Source of the DNA: Desulfobacterales bacterium
Lineage (GTDB): Bacteria; Desulfobacterota; Desulfobacteria; Desulfobacterales; C00003060
Length of the DNA stretch: 9,020 nt
Reading direction: 5' to 3'
Assembly: GCA_030613145.1 (NCBI GenBank)
Contig: JAUWMM010000049.1
Span: 1 to 9,020 of the forward strand
The position numbers and the translations under genes are program-made. Of the stretch, positions 1-5,558 are shown piece after piece. How positions within the stretch are numbered: the first letter of the stretch is position 1; the number at the start of each line of letters is the position of its first letter. The notes under the pieces are model-generated. The model saw only the letters and a program-made list of their open reading frames with translations. It ran no database searches and was not told the DNA's origin.

Positions 1-246
1 ACAGTCCACATGAGCATAATGACGAATCGCAGTCTCATACTCTACATGGGCGGTCGCAATAGTGATCCCACGCTCCTTCTCCTCGGGTGCCTTGTCTATC
101 TGATCAAACGGAATGTAATCCGACATCCCCTTCTTCGATAAATGCTTCGTGATCGCCGACGTTAACGTCGTCTTCCCATGATCAATATGGCCTATCGTGC
201 CTTCATTCACATGCGGCTTCACTCGCTCAAATTTCTTCTTCGCCAT
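1..246 (-). CDS. tuf: Translation elongation factor EF-Tu, N-terminal part (cut by window edge)
   Basis: EF-Tu is the cytoplasmic GTPase that delivers aminoacyl-tRNAs to the ribosomal A site. The 82 visible codons start [16 protein letters not shown] and contain the P-loop GHIDHGKTT (residues 19-27), the switch I stretch [18 protein letters not shown], and the first part of the HVDCPGH G3 motif, where the window ends. The ATG is at 246-244 and is preceded on the minus strand by GGGAGGGACGCGAG, a good Shine-Dalgarno site at normal spacing. The reading frame is intact. It follows four tRNA genes on the same strand, so it is very probably the last gene of a tRNA-tuf operon like E. coli tufB. The ATAHVEYET variant (rather than NTAHVEYET) fits deltaproteobacteria. 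The remaining roughly 315 residues lie outside the window. Confidence 0.97.
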   Translation of the reverse strand, partial: MAKKKFERVKPHVNEGTIGHIDHGKTTLTSAITKHLSKKGMSDYIPFDQIDKAPEEKERGITIATAHVEYETAIRHYAHVDC

Positions 247-303
247 CTCGCGTCCCTCCCACTCTTGTTCTTAGTTGAGCAATCTGGATCTTACTCTTTT
301 TTC

Positions 304-380
304 TGGAGCCCACGACCGGGCTTGAACCGGTGAACCTCTTCCTTACCAAGGAAGCGCTCTACCTGCTGAGCTACGTGGGC
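304..380 (-). tRNA. tRNA-Thr (anticodon GGT)
   Basis: The minus strand folds as a full cloverleaf. The acceptor stem GCCCACG pairs with CGTGGGC (380-374 with 314-308), the anticodon stem CTTCC/GGAAG encloses loop TTGGTAA with GGT at 347-345, and the T arm is ACCGG-TTCAAGC-CCGGT. The discriminator is T and the 3' CCA is encoded (306-304). It reads ACC and ACT codons. It is the last tRNA before tuf, matching the place of thrT in the E. coli tufB operon, with 57 bases to the tuf start. Confidence 0.97.
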
Positions 381-409
381 CTATTAATGAAGCGAACTAG
401 AGTAACTAA

Positions 410-436
410 TCATAAAATTGCGTAGCGATTTTATGA
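410..436 (-). other. Hairpin in the spacer between tRNA-Gly and tRNA-Thr(GGT)
   Basis: A perfect 9-bp inverted repeat, TCATAAAAT (410-418) and ATTTTATGA (428-436), has a 9-base loop. It fills most of the 57-base spacer between two tRNAs of one transcript. It is AT-rich and lacks a following T-run, so it is not a convincing terminator. A role in separating or processing the tRNA precursors (for example as a landmark near an RNase E type cut) is inference. Confidence 0.45.
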
Positions 437-437
437 A

Positions 438-514
438 TGGAGCGGGAAACGGGATTCGAACCCGCGACCCTCAGCTTGGAAGGCTGACGCTCTAGCCAAC
501 TGAGCTATTCCCGC
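438..514 (-). tRNA. tRNA-Gly (anticodon TCC)
   Basis: On the minus strand the acceptor stem GCGGGAA (514-508) pairs with TTCCCGC (448-442). The anticodon stem TCAGC/GCTGA holds loop CTTCCAA with TCC at 480-478. The T arm is CGGGTTCGAATCCCG and CCA is encoded at 440-438. It reads GGA and GGG codons. Its position between tRNA-Tyr and tRNA-Thr(GGT) corresponds to glyT of the E. coli tufB operon. Confidence 0.97.
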
Positions 515-758
515 GTTTAGGCTTAAACTATTAATACCAAACGCTTTTGCAGTATTAAGTCGTCTCAGGTAAAGCGCAAATTGTGGCAAATCATGAGTCT
601 TGGATAATGAAGCCTAGGGTTGCTCTTAGTAAAATCCTTTGGGTTGAGGTTATGGCTCCTCGTCAAAACACAGCAAGGTGAATGCAGGAGGTGCATGTAG
701 TCCATGCGATGACGTCGGAAATTCCTATGCCATCTCCTACACACTACTTACCGGGGCT
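515..758. other. Long spacer inside the tRNA operon; one hairpin, no gene seen
   Basis: About 244 bases separate tRNA-Gly from tRNA-Tyr, much longer than the other spacers in this cluster (23 and 57 bases). It holds an inverted repeat, TTAATAC (531-537) with GTATTAA (552-558), whose 14-base loop can pair further (CAAA with TTTG). I see no cloverleaf and no credible protein. A 46-codon minus-strand frame (705-565) has no Shine-Dalgarno site and no recognisable content. It may simply be transcribed spacer between tRNA precursors. Confidence 0.4.
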
Positions 759-843
759 TGGTGGAGGGGGGAGGATTCGAACCTCCGAAGGCGTCGCCGA
801 CAGATTTACAGTCTGTTCCCTTTGGCCGCTCGGGAACCCCTCC
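759..843 (-). tRNA. tRNA-Tyr (anticodon GTA)
   Basis: This is an 85-base class II tRNA on the minus strand. The acceptor stem GGAGGGG (843-837) pairs with CCCCTCC (769-763), the discriminator is A and CCA is encoded at 761-759. The anticodon stem encloses CTGTAAA with GTA at 809-807. The long variable arm after the anticodon stem (TCGGCGACGCCTTCGG) is what bacterial tRNA-Tyr requires. It reads TAC and TAT. It corresponds to tyrU in the E. coli tufB operon. Confidence 0.97.
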
Positions 844-866
844 ATCGAAATCTGCGCTCATATCAT

Positions 867-942
867 TGGAGCCAGCGGAGGGACTCGAACCCCCGGCCGA
901 CTGATTACAAATCAGCAGCTCTACCAACTGAGCTACGCTGGC
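867..942 (-). tRNA. tRNA-Thr (anticodon TGT)
   Basis: On the minus strand the acceptor stem GCCAGCG (942-936) pairs with CGCTGGC (877-871). The anticodon stem GCTGA/TCAGT contains loop TTTGTAA with TGT at 909-907. CCA is encoded at 869-867. It reads ACA and ACG codons. It is the first gene of the tRNA-tuf cluster, only 23 bases from tRNA-Tyr, corresponding to thrU of E. coli. Its 5' end lies about 15 bases downstream of a terminator-like hairpin. Confidence 0.97.
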
Positions 943-956
943 CACTGCAAGGTGCG

Positions 957-991
957 AAAAAATAAGATCGTCAAAAGGCGTAGACGATCTT
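957..991 (-). terminator. Intrinsic-terminator-like hairpin just upstream of the tRNA operon
   Basis: On the minus strand, AAGATCGTC (991-983), a 10-base loop, then the perfect complement GACGATCTT (972-964) are followed by ATTTTTT (963-957). This is the structure of a Rho-independent terminator pointing at the tRNAs; the plus-strand side has no T-run. Only about 15 bases remain before the first tRNA, too few for a separate promoter. Transcription of the tRNA operon must therefore start upstream and cross this hairpin, unless the promoter overlaps it. It could be an attenuator, a weak insulator against read-through, or a leader structure. The structure is certain; the function is inferred. 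Confidence 0.6.
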
Positions 992-1005
992 CCGTTGCAA
1001 AACCG

Positions 1006-1050
1006 CGTATATGATCTATCAATCCAAAACGTATTTATTTAATATCATAC
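1006..1050 (-). promoter_or_regulatory. Candidate promoter of the tRNA-tuf operon
   Basis: Upstream of the leader hairpin, the minus strand has a -10-like TATACG (1011-1006) followed by a G+C-rich CGG stretch, reminiscent of the GC-rich discriminator of stringently controlled stable-RNA promoters. Farther upstream is an AT-rich tract (about 1050-1030) that could act as an UP element. No good -35 hexamer is visible at 15-18 bases. An alternative is TTGCTA, a 16-base spacer, then TTAAAT slightly farther upstream. The call is weak and rests on position as much as on sequence. Confidence 0.25.
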
Positions 1051-1149
1051 AAATGCAATAGCAACTCCTGTTGAAGAAGGATAGTTAGGATATTAGGCCG
1101 TAAAGTATCTTTTATGGCATTATTGCTTCTATTTTCTTGAAAATTCTTT

Positions 1150-1396
1150 TTATATCTCTGCCATTCTTCTTGCCAAGCCTTCAAAAGTTAAAAACCATGA
1201 TATTCCCTTTAGCCTCAAGTTTCTTTTTACTGCACAGTTGACGACATTTCCTGATTCTGTTACTTAACTCCACGGCATAGAAAACTCTATTTTTACCTAA
1301 TAATTTTATGGCCATAGGATAGGCTGTGCCCAAGAAAACGATACTGCTTGCTCGCTCCTTGTTCCTAGTTGGTGCCCATTCATGAATTGTAAAAAC
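1150..1396 (-). pseudogene. Possible decayed coding remnant in the intergenic region
   Basis: Two overlapping minus-strand frames read like pieces of one protein. Frame A (1396-1181, 71 codons, with an ATG at 1315) contains GTAYPMAIKLLGKNRVFYAV. Frame B (1263-1150, 37 codons) contains SGNVVNCAVKRNLRLKGISW and ends GLARRMAEI. Neither has a Shine-Dalgarno site, and switching from A to B would take a frameshift, as expected of a broken gene. Frame B faintly recalls the C-terminal pattern of some transposases (a G-x-V/E-x-x-x-x-x-K/R run, then R-L-K-G and W), but I cannot confirm this. It may also be chance open frame in AT-rich DNA. Confidence 0.22.
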
Positions 1397-1407
1397 TCAA
1401 TGGGCAC
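1372..1407. repeat. Inverted repeat upstream of the acyl-CoA dehydrogenase gene
   Basis: A perfect 9-bp inverted repeat, GTGCCCATT (1372-1380) and AATGGGCAC (1399-1407), flanks an 18-base AT-rich centre that itself begins within a small palindrome, ATTCATGAAT (1378-1387). There is no T-run on either side, so it is not an obvious intrinsic terminator. It could be an operator for a dimeric regulator or a leader hairpin of the downstream gene; nothing in the sequence decides between these. Confidence 0.4.
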
Positions 1408-1444
1408 AAGCGTAAGTTTCCAATTCAGAAATGAGCAATTTTCC

Positions 1445-1466
1445 GCCCCGTGCTTCCGCACGGGGC
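1445..1466. repeat. GC-rich perfect hairpin 45 bases before the acyl-CoA dehydrogenase start
   Basis: GCCCCGTGC (1445-1453) and GCACGGGGC (1458-1466) form a perfect 9-bp, very GC-rich stem with loop TTCC on the plus strand, or the GNRA-type loop GGAA on the minus strand. It stands out against the AT-rich surroundings. Neither strand has a T-run after the stem. It lies in what should be the 5' leader of the gene at 1511, so a role in mRNA stability or control is possible but unproven. Confidence 0.45.
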
Positions 1467-1500
1467 ATTCTGGCGAAGGTCAGTAAAATCATTGCTAAAA

Positions 1501-1513
1501 GAGGTGGCTGATG
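1501..1513 (+). promoter_or_regulatory. Ribosome binding site and start of the acyl-CoA dehydrogenase gene
   Basis: GAGGTGG at 1501-1507 lies just before the ATG at 1511 and is a good Shine-Dalgarno match. It fixes the start, which also gives the usual family length and N-terminus. Confidence 0.7.
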
Positions 1514-2662
1514 AACTTTTCACTATCCATGGAACAGAAGATTCTAAGGGACTCGGTACGAGCTTTTGCCGAAAAAGAGATCAGGCCAGTTGCCCAAAAA
1601 TTGGACGAAACTGAAGCGTTTTCTTATGAATTGACCAAGACCATGGGCGAATTGGGGCTCTTTGGAACATTTGTGTCCGAGCAATACGGCGGTCAAGAGC
1701 TTGACTATCTTTCTTATATCATAGCCGTGGAAGAACTATCAAGGATAGATGCCTCCCAGGCCGCCACCGTGGCTGCGGGCAACTCCCTAGGCATCGGCCC
1801 AATCTATTATTTTGGCACCGAAGAGCAAAAAAAGAAATATCTCCCAAAGCTTTGCACCGGAAAGCTCATTTGGGCCTTTGGCCTTACAGAGCCGGATGCC
1901 GGATCGGATGCTGCAGCCTGCCACACCCATGCGATCCTTGATGGCGATACCTGGATCATCAACGGAAGCAAAATCTTTATCACCAATGCTTCCACAGACA
2001 TCTCCGGCGGCGTTACCGTAATGGCTGTTACCGGCAAACAAGATGATGGACGTAATGAACTTAGCTGTTTTCTGGTCGAATCCGGCACATCAGGTTATAC
2101 GGCAAAACCGATGCATGGCAAGATGATGTGGCGAGCCTCAAATACAAGTACCTTGCATTTTGAAGATTGTCGGGTTCCCAAAAAAAATCTTCTAGGAGGA
2201 CGCGGACAAGGCTTTCATCAAATGTTGGCCCCCCTGGACGGAGGTCGTCTTAGTATTGGCGCTATGGGCTTAGGCGGCGCACAGGGCTGCTACGATATGG
2301 CCATGAAGTACGCCAAAGAGCGTGTCCAGTTTGGACGGTCTATATCATCCTTTCAGGCCAATGCTTTCAAGCTGGCTGACATGGCCATGGAAATCGAGAG
2401 CGCCCGGCTGCTCCTCTACAGAGCGTGCTGGCTCAGGGACCAAAAAAAGCCCTTCACCAAAGAGGCTGCCATGGCAAAACTTTACTGTTCCGAGGTCATG
2501 AGCAGGGTGGCCAATCATGCGATACAGCTTCACGGCGGCTACGGCCTCATGAAAGAATATGATGTGGAACGGTTTTATCGTGACCAGAAACTCTTGGAGA
2601 TCGGTGAAGGAACCTCGGAAATTCTGCGCATTGTAATCGCCCGGCTGATCGGCGCCTTCTAA
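1511..2662 (+). CDS. Acyl-CoA dehydrogenase (FAD-dependent)
   Basis: This cytoplasmic flavoenzyme should oxidise an acyl-CoA to the trans-2-enoyl-CoA and pass electrons to electron-transfer flavoprotein, as in beta-oxidation or related degradation pathways. The 383 residues match the family's usual 375-390 and the three-domain layout: helical N-terminal domain (about 1-115), beta middle domain (about 120-220) and helical C-terminal domain (about 230-383). The first family signature is GLTEPDAGSDAAA (124-136). The second begins at Q339 and runs through HGGYG (341-345) to R357-D358. RVQFG (271-275) is the usual FAD-contact segment. The catalytic base is expected at E366 in GEGTSE, the place of Glu376 in human medium-chain dehydrogenase. 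No ETF, thiolase or CoA-ligase gene is adjacent, so the substrate (short chain, branched or aromatic-derived) cannot be assigned. The stop codon overlaps the end of comEC on the other strand. Confidence 0.95.
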   Translation: MNFSLSMEQKILRDSVRAFAEKEIRPVAQKLDETEAFSYELTKTMGELGLFGTFVSEQYGGQELDYLSYIIAVEELSRIDASQAATVAAGNSLGIGPIYYFGTEEQKKKYLPKLCTGKLIWAFGLTEPDAGSDAAACHTHAILDGDTWIINGSKIFITNASTDISGGVTVMAVTGKQDDGRNELSCFLVESGTSGYTAKPMHGKMMWRASNTSTLHFEDCRVPKKNLLGGRGQGFHQMLAPLDGGRLSIGAMGLGGAQGCYDMAMKYAKERVQFGRSISSFQANAFKLADMAMEIESARLLLYRACWLRDQKKPFTKEAAMAKLYCSEVMSRVANHAIQLHGGYGLMKEYDVERFYRDQKLLEIGEGTSEILRIVIARLIGAF

Positions 2663-5226
2663 AGAAACGGCTGCACAGATAGGTGCTTGCCGTCTGTAGT
2701 TATGACAATGGCGCCCTGACGATCGGTACGAAATACCTGACATCCCCGATCCTGATAACGCTTGAGAGTCTTCTGATGGGGAAATCCGAATATATTCTTC
2801 CATCCGGATGATATCACACCCATGTCAGGATCGACGCATTTCAGAAACTCGGGGGTGCTTGACCCCCGACTCCCGTGGTGAGGGACCAAGAGTACGTTGC
2901 TCTTAAGGGTAGTGCAGGCCAGGGATGTAAGTTCCTTTTCTGCCTCAGCCTCAATGTCTCCGGTCAGGAGAAATGACACTTTGTCAAATAAAACCTTTAA
3001 GACAAGGCAGTTGTTGTTTAGAGTGCGCCATGAGTCTTCGGTTTTCCGTTCCAGGAAGTCTTCGGGGGGATAAAGGACCTGGAATCGAACCCCGTTGATC
3101 GTTTTCGGTGTTAAAAGTTCTTCTAGTCCGACAATGCGGATATCTTTTTGTGATATAATGTCCAGAAAGTCTTGGTACTGCTTGTTAGGCACATACTCTT
3201 GATTCATCCACACTTCCCGCACATTGAAGTGCCTGGCAATAAACAAGAGTCCATTCAAGTGGTCCGAATTTGGATGAGAAAGCACAAGGATTTCCACGGT
3301 GGCAATCTTTCTCTTCCACAAAAAAGGCCCCACCACCCAAGCCCCTACATCAAAACGGTTGTCGTAAAACCCTCCGCCATCTACCAGTATACAGGGACCC
3401 CCTGGAAGTTCCATGAGGGCGGAACTCCCCTGCCCAACATCAATTACTGTCATCTTCAATTCGCTACGGCCGTACCGCTCGTTGACCCAGTAGCCCACGT
3501 CTGCCAAAGCGACTATTGCAAGGCCAATCAGCAGGGGCCTTGCCAGGCGAGTTTGCCTGAAGTTAAAGAGAACCCATGCCAGGGCATAGTAGAGTCCAAT
3601 CTCGATCAAGGTAGGGGTTACGGTCCTGACGGCAGCAAACGGCCACTTTGAAAAAAAAACGGCCAGACCCAGACACCCTTCGAGGGTTACTGTTGCCCCT
3701 TTCATGATCAACAGTGCTACGGTTGGAGCAACAGGCAAAAACAAAACAGCCAGCAGCCCCAGCGGCACGACCAGGAATCCAATCAAAGGCACCATAACGC
3801 AATTGGTCAAAATCCCGATGAGTGATGTTTGATTGAAATAATAAAGAGTTATAGGAAGGGTACCCAGGATGGCGGCTGCGGAAACAAAGAGAAAAAGGGC
3901 CAGCCTTTTGTATGCTGTGGACGGGCCCCTCCTGAGTTCAACAACAAAGGGAAAGTGCTTCAGCATGTAGAGGATGGCAAATACGGCAGTGAATGAAAGT
4001 TGAAAAGAGATTTCAAACAGAGCCGTGGGGCTTATGATCAGGATCACAAGGGCTGCCAAAGCCAGGGTGTTGATGGTGTCTCGTTCCCGTTCGAATAGCA
4101 AGGCCATCAAGAAGACCATCACCATGATAACAGCTCTCTGGGTGGCAGGGGACATCCCGGCCAAAAGGCCGTAAAAGAGAACGGGAAACAGACTCAAGAG
4201 GGCTGCACCCTTTGCAGGCCACGCAGCCAGGAGAACCCTTTGGGATCGGGCCAGAACAAATCGAAAGCCCAGAAAGGCAAGGGTTGCTACTATACCGATG
4301 TGGAGTCCTGAGATGGCCAGCAGATGGGCAGTTCCGATCCGGTTGAAAACATCTCTAATCTCCCGAGAGACCTCGCTTCGATCTCCGATAAGGAGGGCCT
4401 TTATGATTCCCCTTACATCCCCTTGGCCCGCATTCCGCACTCCGCATTCCGCACTCCGCATTCCGTTGGCCCGTTGGCCGGTTGAGCCAGTTTCGGGGTC
4501 TTTACCCCCACCCAAACCCGCCCCCTTAAAGGGGGAGGGCAGGGTGGGGGTGGTGGCCTTGTCAATCAAGCCGGACACAGCCCGTCTCGAGTGATCTATG
4601 GCATGGCCCAGCCGGTAGGTCTTTCCAGGGTGCAGTCTAATGACAAAGCTTTCCCTGGAAACAGATGCAGAGGCATATATTCCTCGAAAGGCCAGATACC
4701 GACGGTAGTTAAAACCCCCCAGGTTGTTGAAGTTATGGATTTCTTTGAGCTTTGCAAGACACGCCACCCTGTCCCCTGAGCGCAAACCAGCTACAGGCTC
4801 CCGGATTGTCACCCTTACGGCACCGCTCACCTTGTAGAAAACGCCCTTCCTTGCCAAGGATTCCGCTTTCAGGACGAAACGGGTTCGGTCAGGGAATCGT
4901 TCTGGATCGCCATCTACTGTACCGATAATGTGCCAGGGTCTACCGTCAACAAAATGGGATACATGGTTTGCCGGAAGTCGTGGAGAGACCCAGCTTTGCA
5001 GGCTCCAGTAGCCAAGGGTAAAGAAAAGGAAAATCGGCAGCAGGTAGACCCTTTGCTTCTTGAGGAAAATGAGAAGGAAAATGAGGAAGACAATGGCAAC
5101 GGCAACAAGCACGCTGGAAAGGCCGGGCAGCCAAAGGCCAACAACAATTCCGGCCATGAGGGCCAACAATAGGGGGATCAGGGGCCTGGCGTAAACCTTT
5201 GGTGAGTCACAATCTTTCATGTCCAC
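2659..5226 (-). CDS. comEC: ComEC/Rec2-family DNA uptake channel protein
   Basis: ComEC is the inner-membrane channel that carries single-stranded DNA into the cytoplasm during natural transformation. The 855 residues show the standard layout. Membrane segments lie near 14-50 and 60-78, followed by an N-terminal soluble domain (about 80-215). The polytopic Competence domain (about 270-575) carries ALLIGDRS (277-284) and the hallmark AHLLAISGLHIG (300-311). A C-terminal metallo-beta-lactamase-like domain (about 591-855) has DVGQGSS (596-602), SHPNSDHLNG (650-659), LLTGD (753-757) and VPHHGSRGSS (781-790). Metal-site residues are those usual in ComEC. Odd point: residues about 225-268 are a low-complexity insert made of intergenic-type repeats, in frame. 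The start could be GTG at 5226 or ATG at 5220; neither has a clear Shine-Dalgarno site. No other competence genes are visible, and some ComEC homologues occur in bacteria not known to be transformable. Confidence 0.95.
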   Translation of the reverse strand: MDMKDCDSPKVYARPLIPLLLALMAGIVVGLWLPGLSSVLVAVAIVFLIFLLIFLKKQRVYLLPIFLFFTLGYWSLQSWVSPRLPANHVSHFVDGRPWHIIGTVDGDPERFPDRTRFVLKAESLARKGVFYKVSGAVRVTIREPVAGLRSGDRVACLAKLKEIHNFNNLGGFNYRRYLAFRGIYASASVSRESFVIRLHPGKTYRLGHAIDHSRRAVSGLIDKATTPTLPSPFKGAGLGGGKDPETGSTGQRANGMRSAECGVRNAGQGDVRGIIKALLIGDRSEVSREIRDVFNRIGTAHLLAISGLHIGIVATLAFLGFRFVLARSQRVLLAAWPAKGAALLSLFPVLFYGLLAGMSPATQRAVIMVMVFLMALLFERERDTINTLALAALVILIISPTALFEISFQLSFTAVFAILYMLKHFPFVVELRRGPSTAYKRLALFLFVSAAAILGTLPITLYYFNQTSLIGILTNCVMVPLIGFLVVPLGLLAVLFLPVAPTVALLIMKGATVTLEGCLGLAVFFSKWPFAAVRTVTPTLIEIGLYYALAWVLFNFRQTRLARPLLIGLAIVALADVGYWVNERYGRSELKMTVIDVGQGSSALMELPGGPCILVDGGGFYDNRFDVGAWVVGPFLWKRKIATVEILVLSHPNSDHLNGLLFIARHFNVREVWMNQEYVPNKQYQDFLDIISQKDIRIVGLEELLTPKTINGVRFQVLYPPEDFLERKTEDSWRTLNNNCLVLKVLFDKVSFLLTGDIEAEAEKELTSLACTTLKSNVLLVPHHGSRGSSTPEFLKCVDPDMGVISSGWKNIFGFPHQKTLKRYQDRGCQVFRTDRQGAIVITTDGKHLSVQPFL
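4423..4473. repeat. Heptamer tandem array inside comEC, flanked by an 8-base direct repeat
   Basis: Plus-strand units of 7 bases, alternating CGCATTC and CGCACTC, run five times from 4429 to 4463 and then trail off (CG). An identical 8-base word, TTGGCCCG, flanks the array at 4423-4430 and 4466-4473. It is followed by two further near-copies on an 8-base period (GTTGGCCG at 4473-4480, GTTGAGCC at 4481-4488). The array encodes comEC residues around 254-267 (SAECGVRNA in the protein). Because 7 is not a multiple of 3, gain or loss of one or two units would break the comEC frame. Confidence 0.85.
4504..4551. repeat. GC-rich palindromic intergenic-type element inserted in comEC
   Basis: A long imperfect inverted repeat. 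The left arm (4504-4525) begins ACCCCCACCC and ends CCCCC, the loop is TTAAA (4526-4530), and the right arm (4531-4551) is the complement with one indel and a few mismatches. Elements of this look are, from general knowledge, scattered between genes in many bacterial genomes. Here it is translated, giving the peptide PTLPSPFKGAGLGGG (about 227-241 of ComEC). It sits in the linker before the Competence domain, where an insertion is likely to be tolerated. Confidence 0.75.
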
Positions 5227-5558
5227 AAACTCAGGCGGATCGGTTTGGTCAGTTTGTCAGCCAAATTTACGGAACTTCAAGACGTCAAGCTCCTCCACCC
5301 AGACCGGCCAACCACGTTGAGTTGGCCCCATAAACACAAGACCCCGCTCTGTTTTTGAGAAACGAGACCTTAGAATCAGTGCACAGCGCCTCTATAATTT
5401 GGGTTAGTGGCTCATAGGAGAAGCTCACGGAGCAGTACCGGCTATCTATTGTATTGTCAACGATTTCCGCTGGTGATGGCCTGTTATTGGCCATCAAACA
5501 GGACATGAGATAAGTTTAGGCATTGCCCAAGAGACTTAATTGCTCTACATTGTGGTTC
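5227..5558. other. Divergent intergenic region between comEC and the 5559 gene; two hairpins
   Basis: This stretch should hold promoters for both divergent genes, though no convincing -35/-10 pair is visible. Two perfect inverted repeats share a GGCC core: GGCCAAC/GTTGGCC (5306-5312 and 5321-5327, 8-base loop) and TGATGGCC/GGCCATCA (5474-5481 and 5489-5496, 7-base loop). A 73-codon minus-strand frame (5506-5285, start MSCLMANNRP, end LAGLGGGA) runs through the region ahead of comEC. It lacks a Shine-Dalgarno site and I recognise nothing in it, so I do not call it a gene. Confidence 0.35.

Noticed and set aside
678..1014. Open frames of 95 and 110 codons on the plus strand and 65 on the minus strand over the tRNA-Tyr and tRNA-Thr genes
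   Set aside because: They are translations of tRNA sequence; peptides such as GGRIRTSEG and SGGTRTPG are known false ORFs from antisense tRNA genes.
1238..1266. Consensus-like TTGACG on the plus strand as a -35 for the gene at 1511
   Set aside because: No acceptable -10 lies 16-18 bases downstream (TTACTT or TACTTA only), and it is far from the gene.
2345..2803. 152-codon minus-strand frame across the acyl-CoA dehydrogenase and comEC ends
   Set aside because: It overlaps two clear genes in other frames and has no recognisable content.
3255..3280. Possible loss of the first metal-binding histidine in the ComEC metallo-beta-lactamase domain (SHPNSDH instead of HxHxDH)
   Set aside because: The form SHPxxDH is normal in ComEC proteins, so this is not a sign of decay.
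4429..4465. Heptamer array considered as a CRISPR
   Set aside because: Units are 7 bases and contiguous, with no unique spacers between them and no cas genes nearby.
4298..4594. 98-codon plus-strand frame over the comEC repeat insert (PHSALRI, PLKGEGRVGVV)
   Set aside because: It is the opposite strand of comEC and owes its openness to the repeats; no ribosome binding site or domain.
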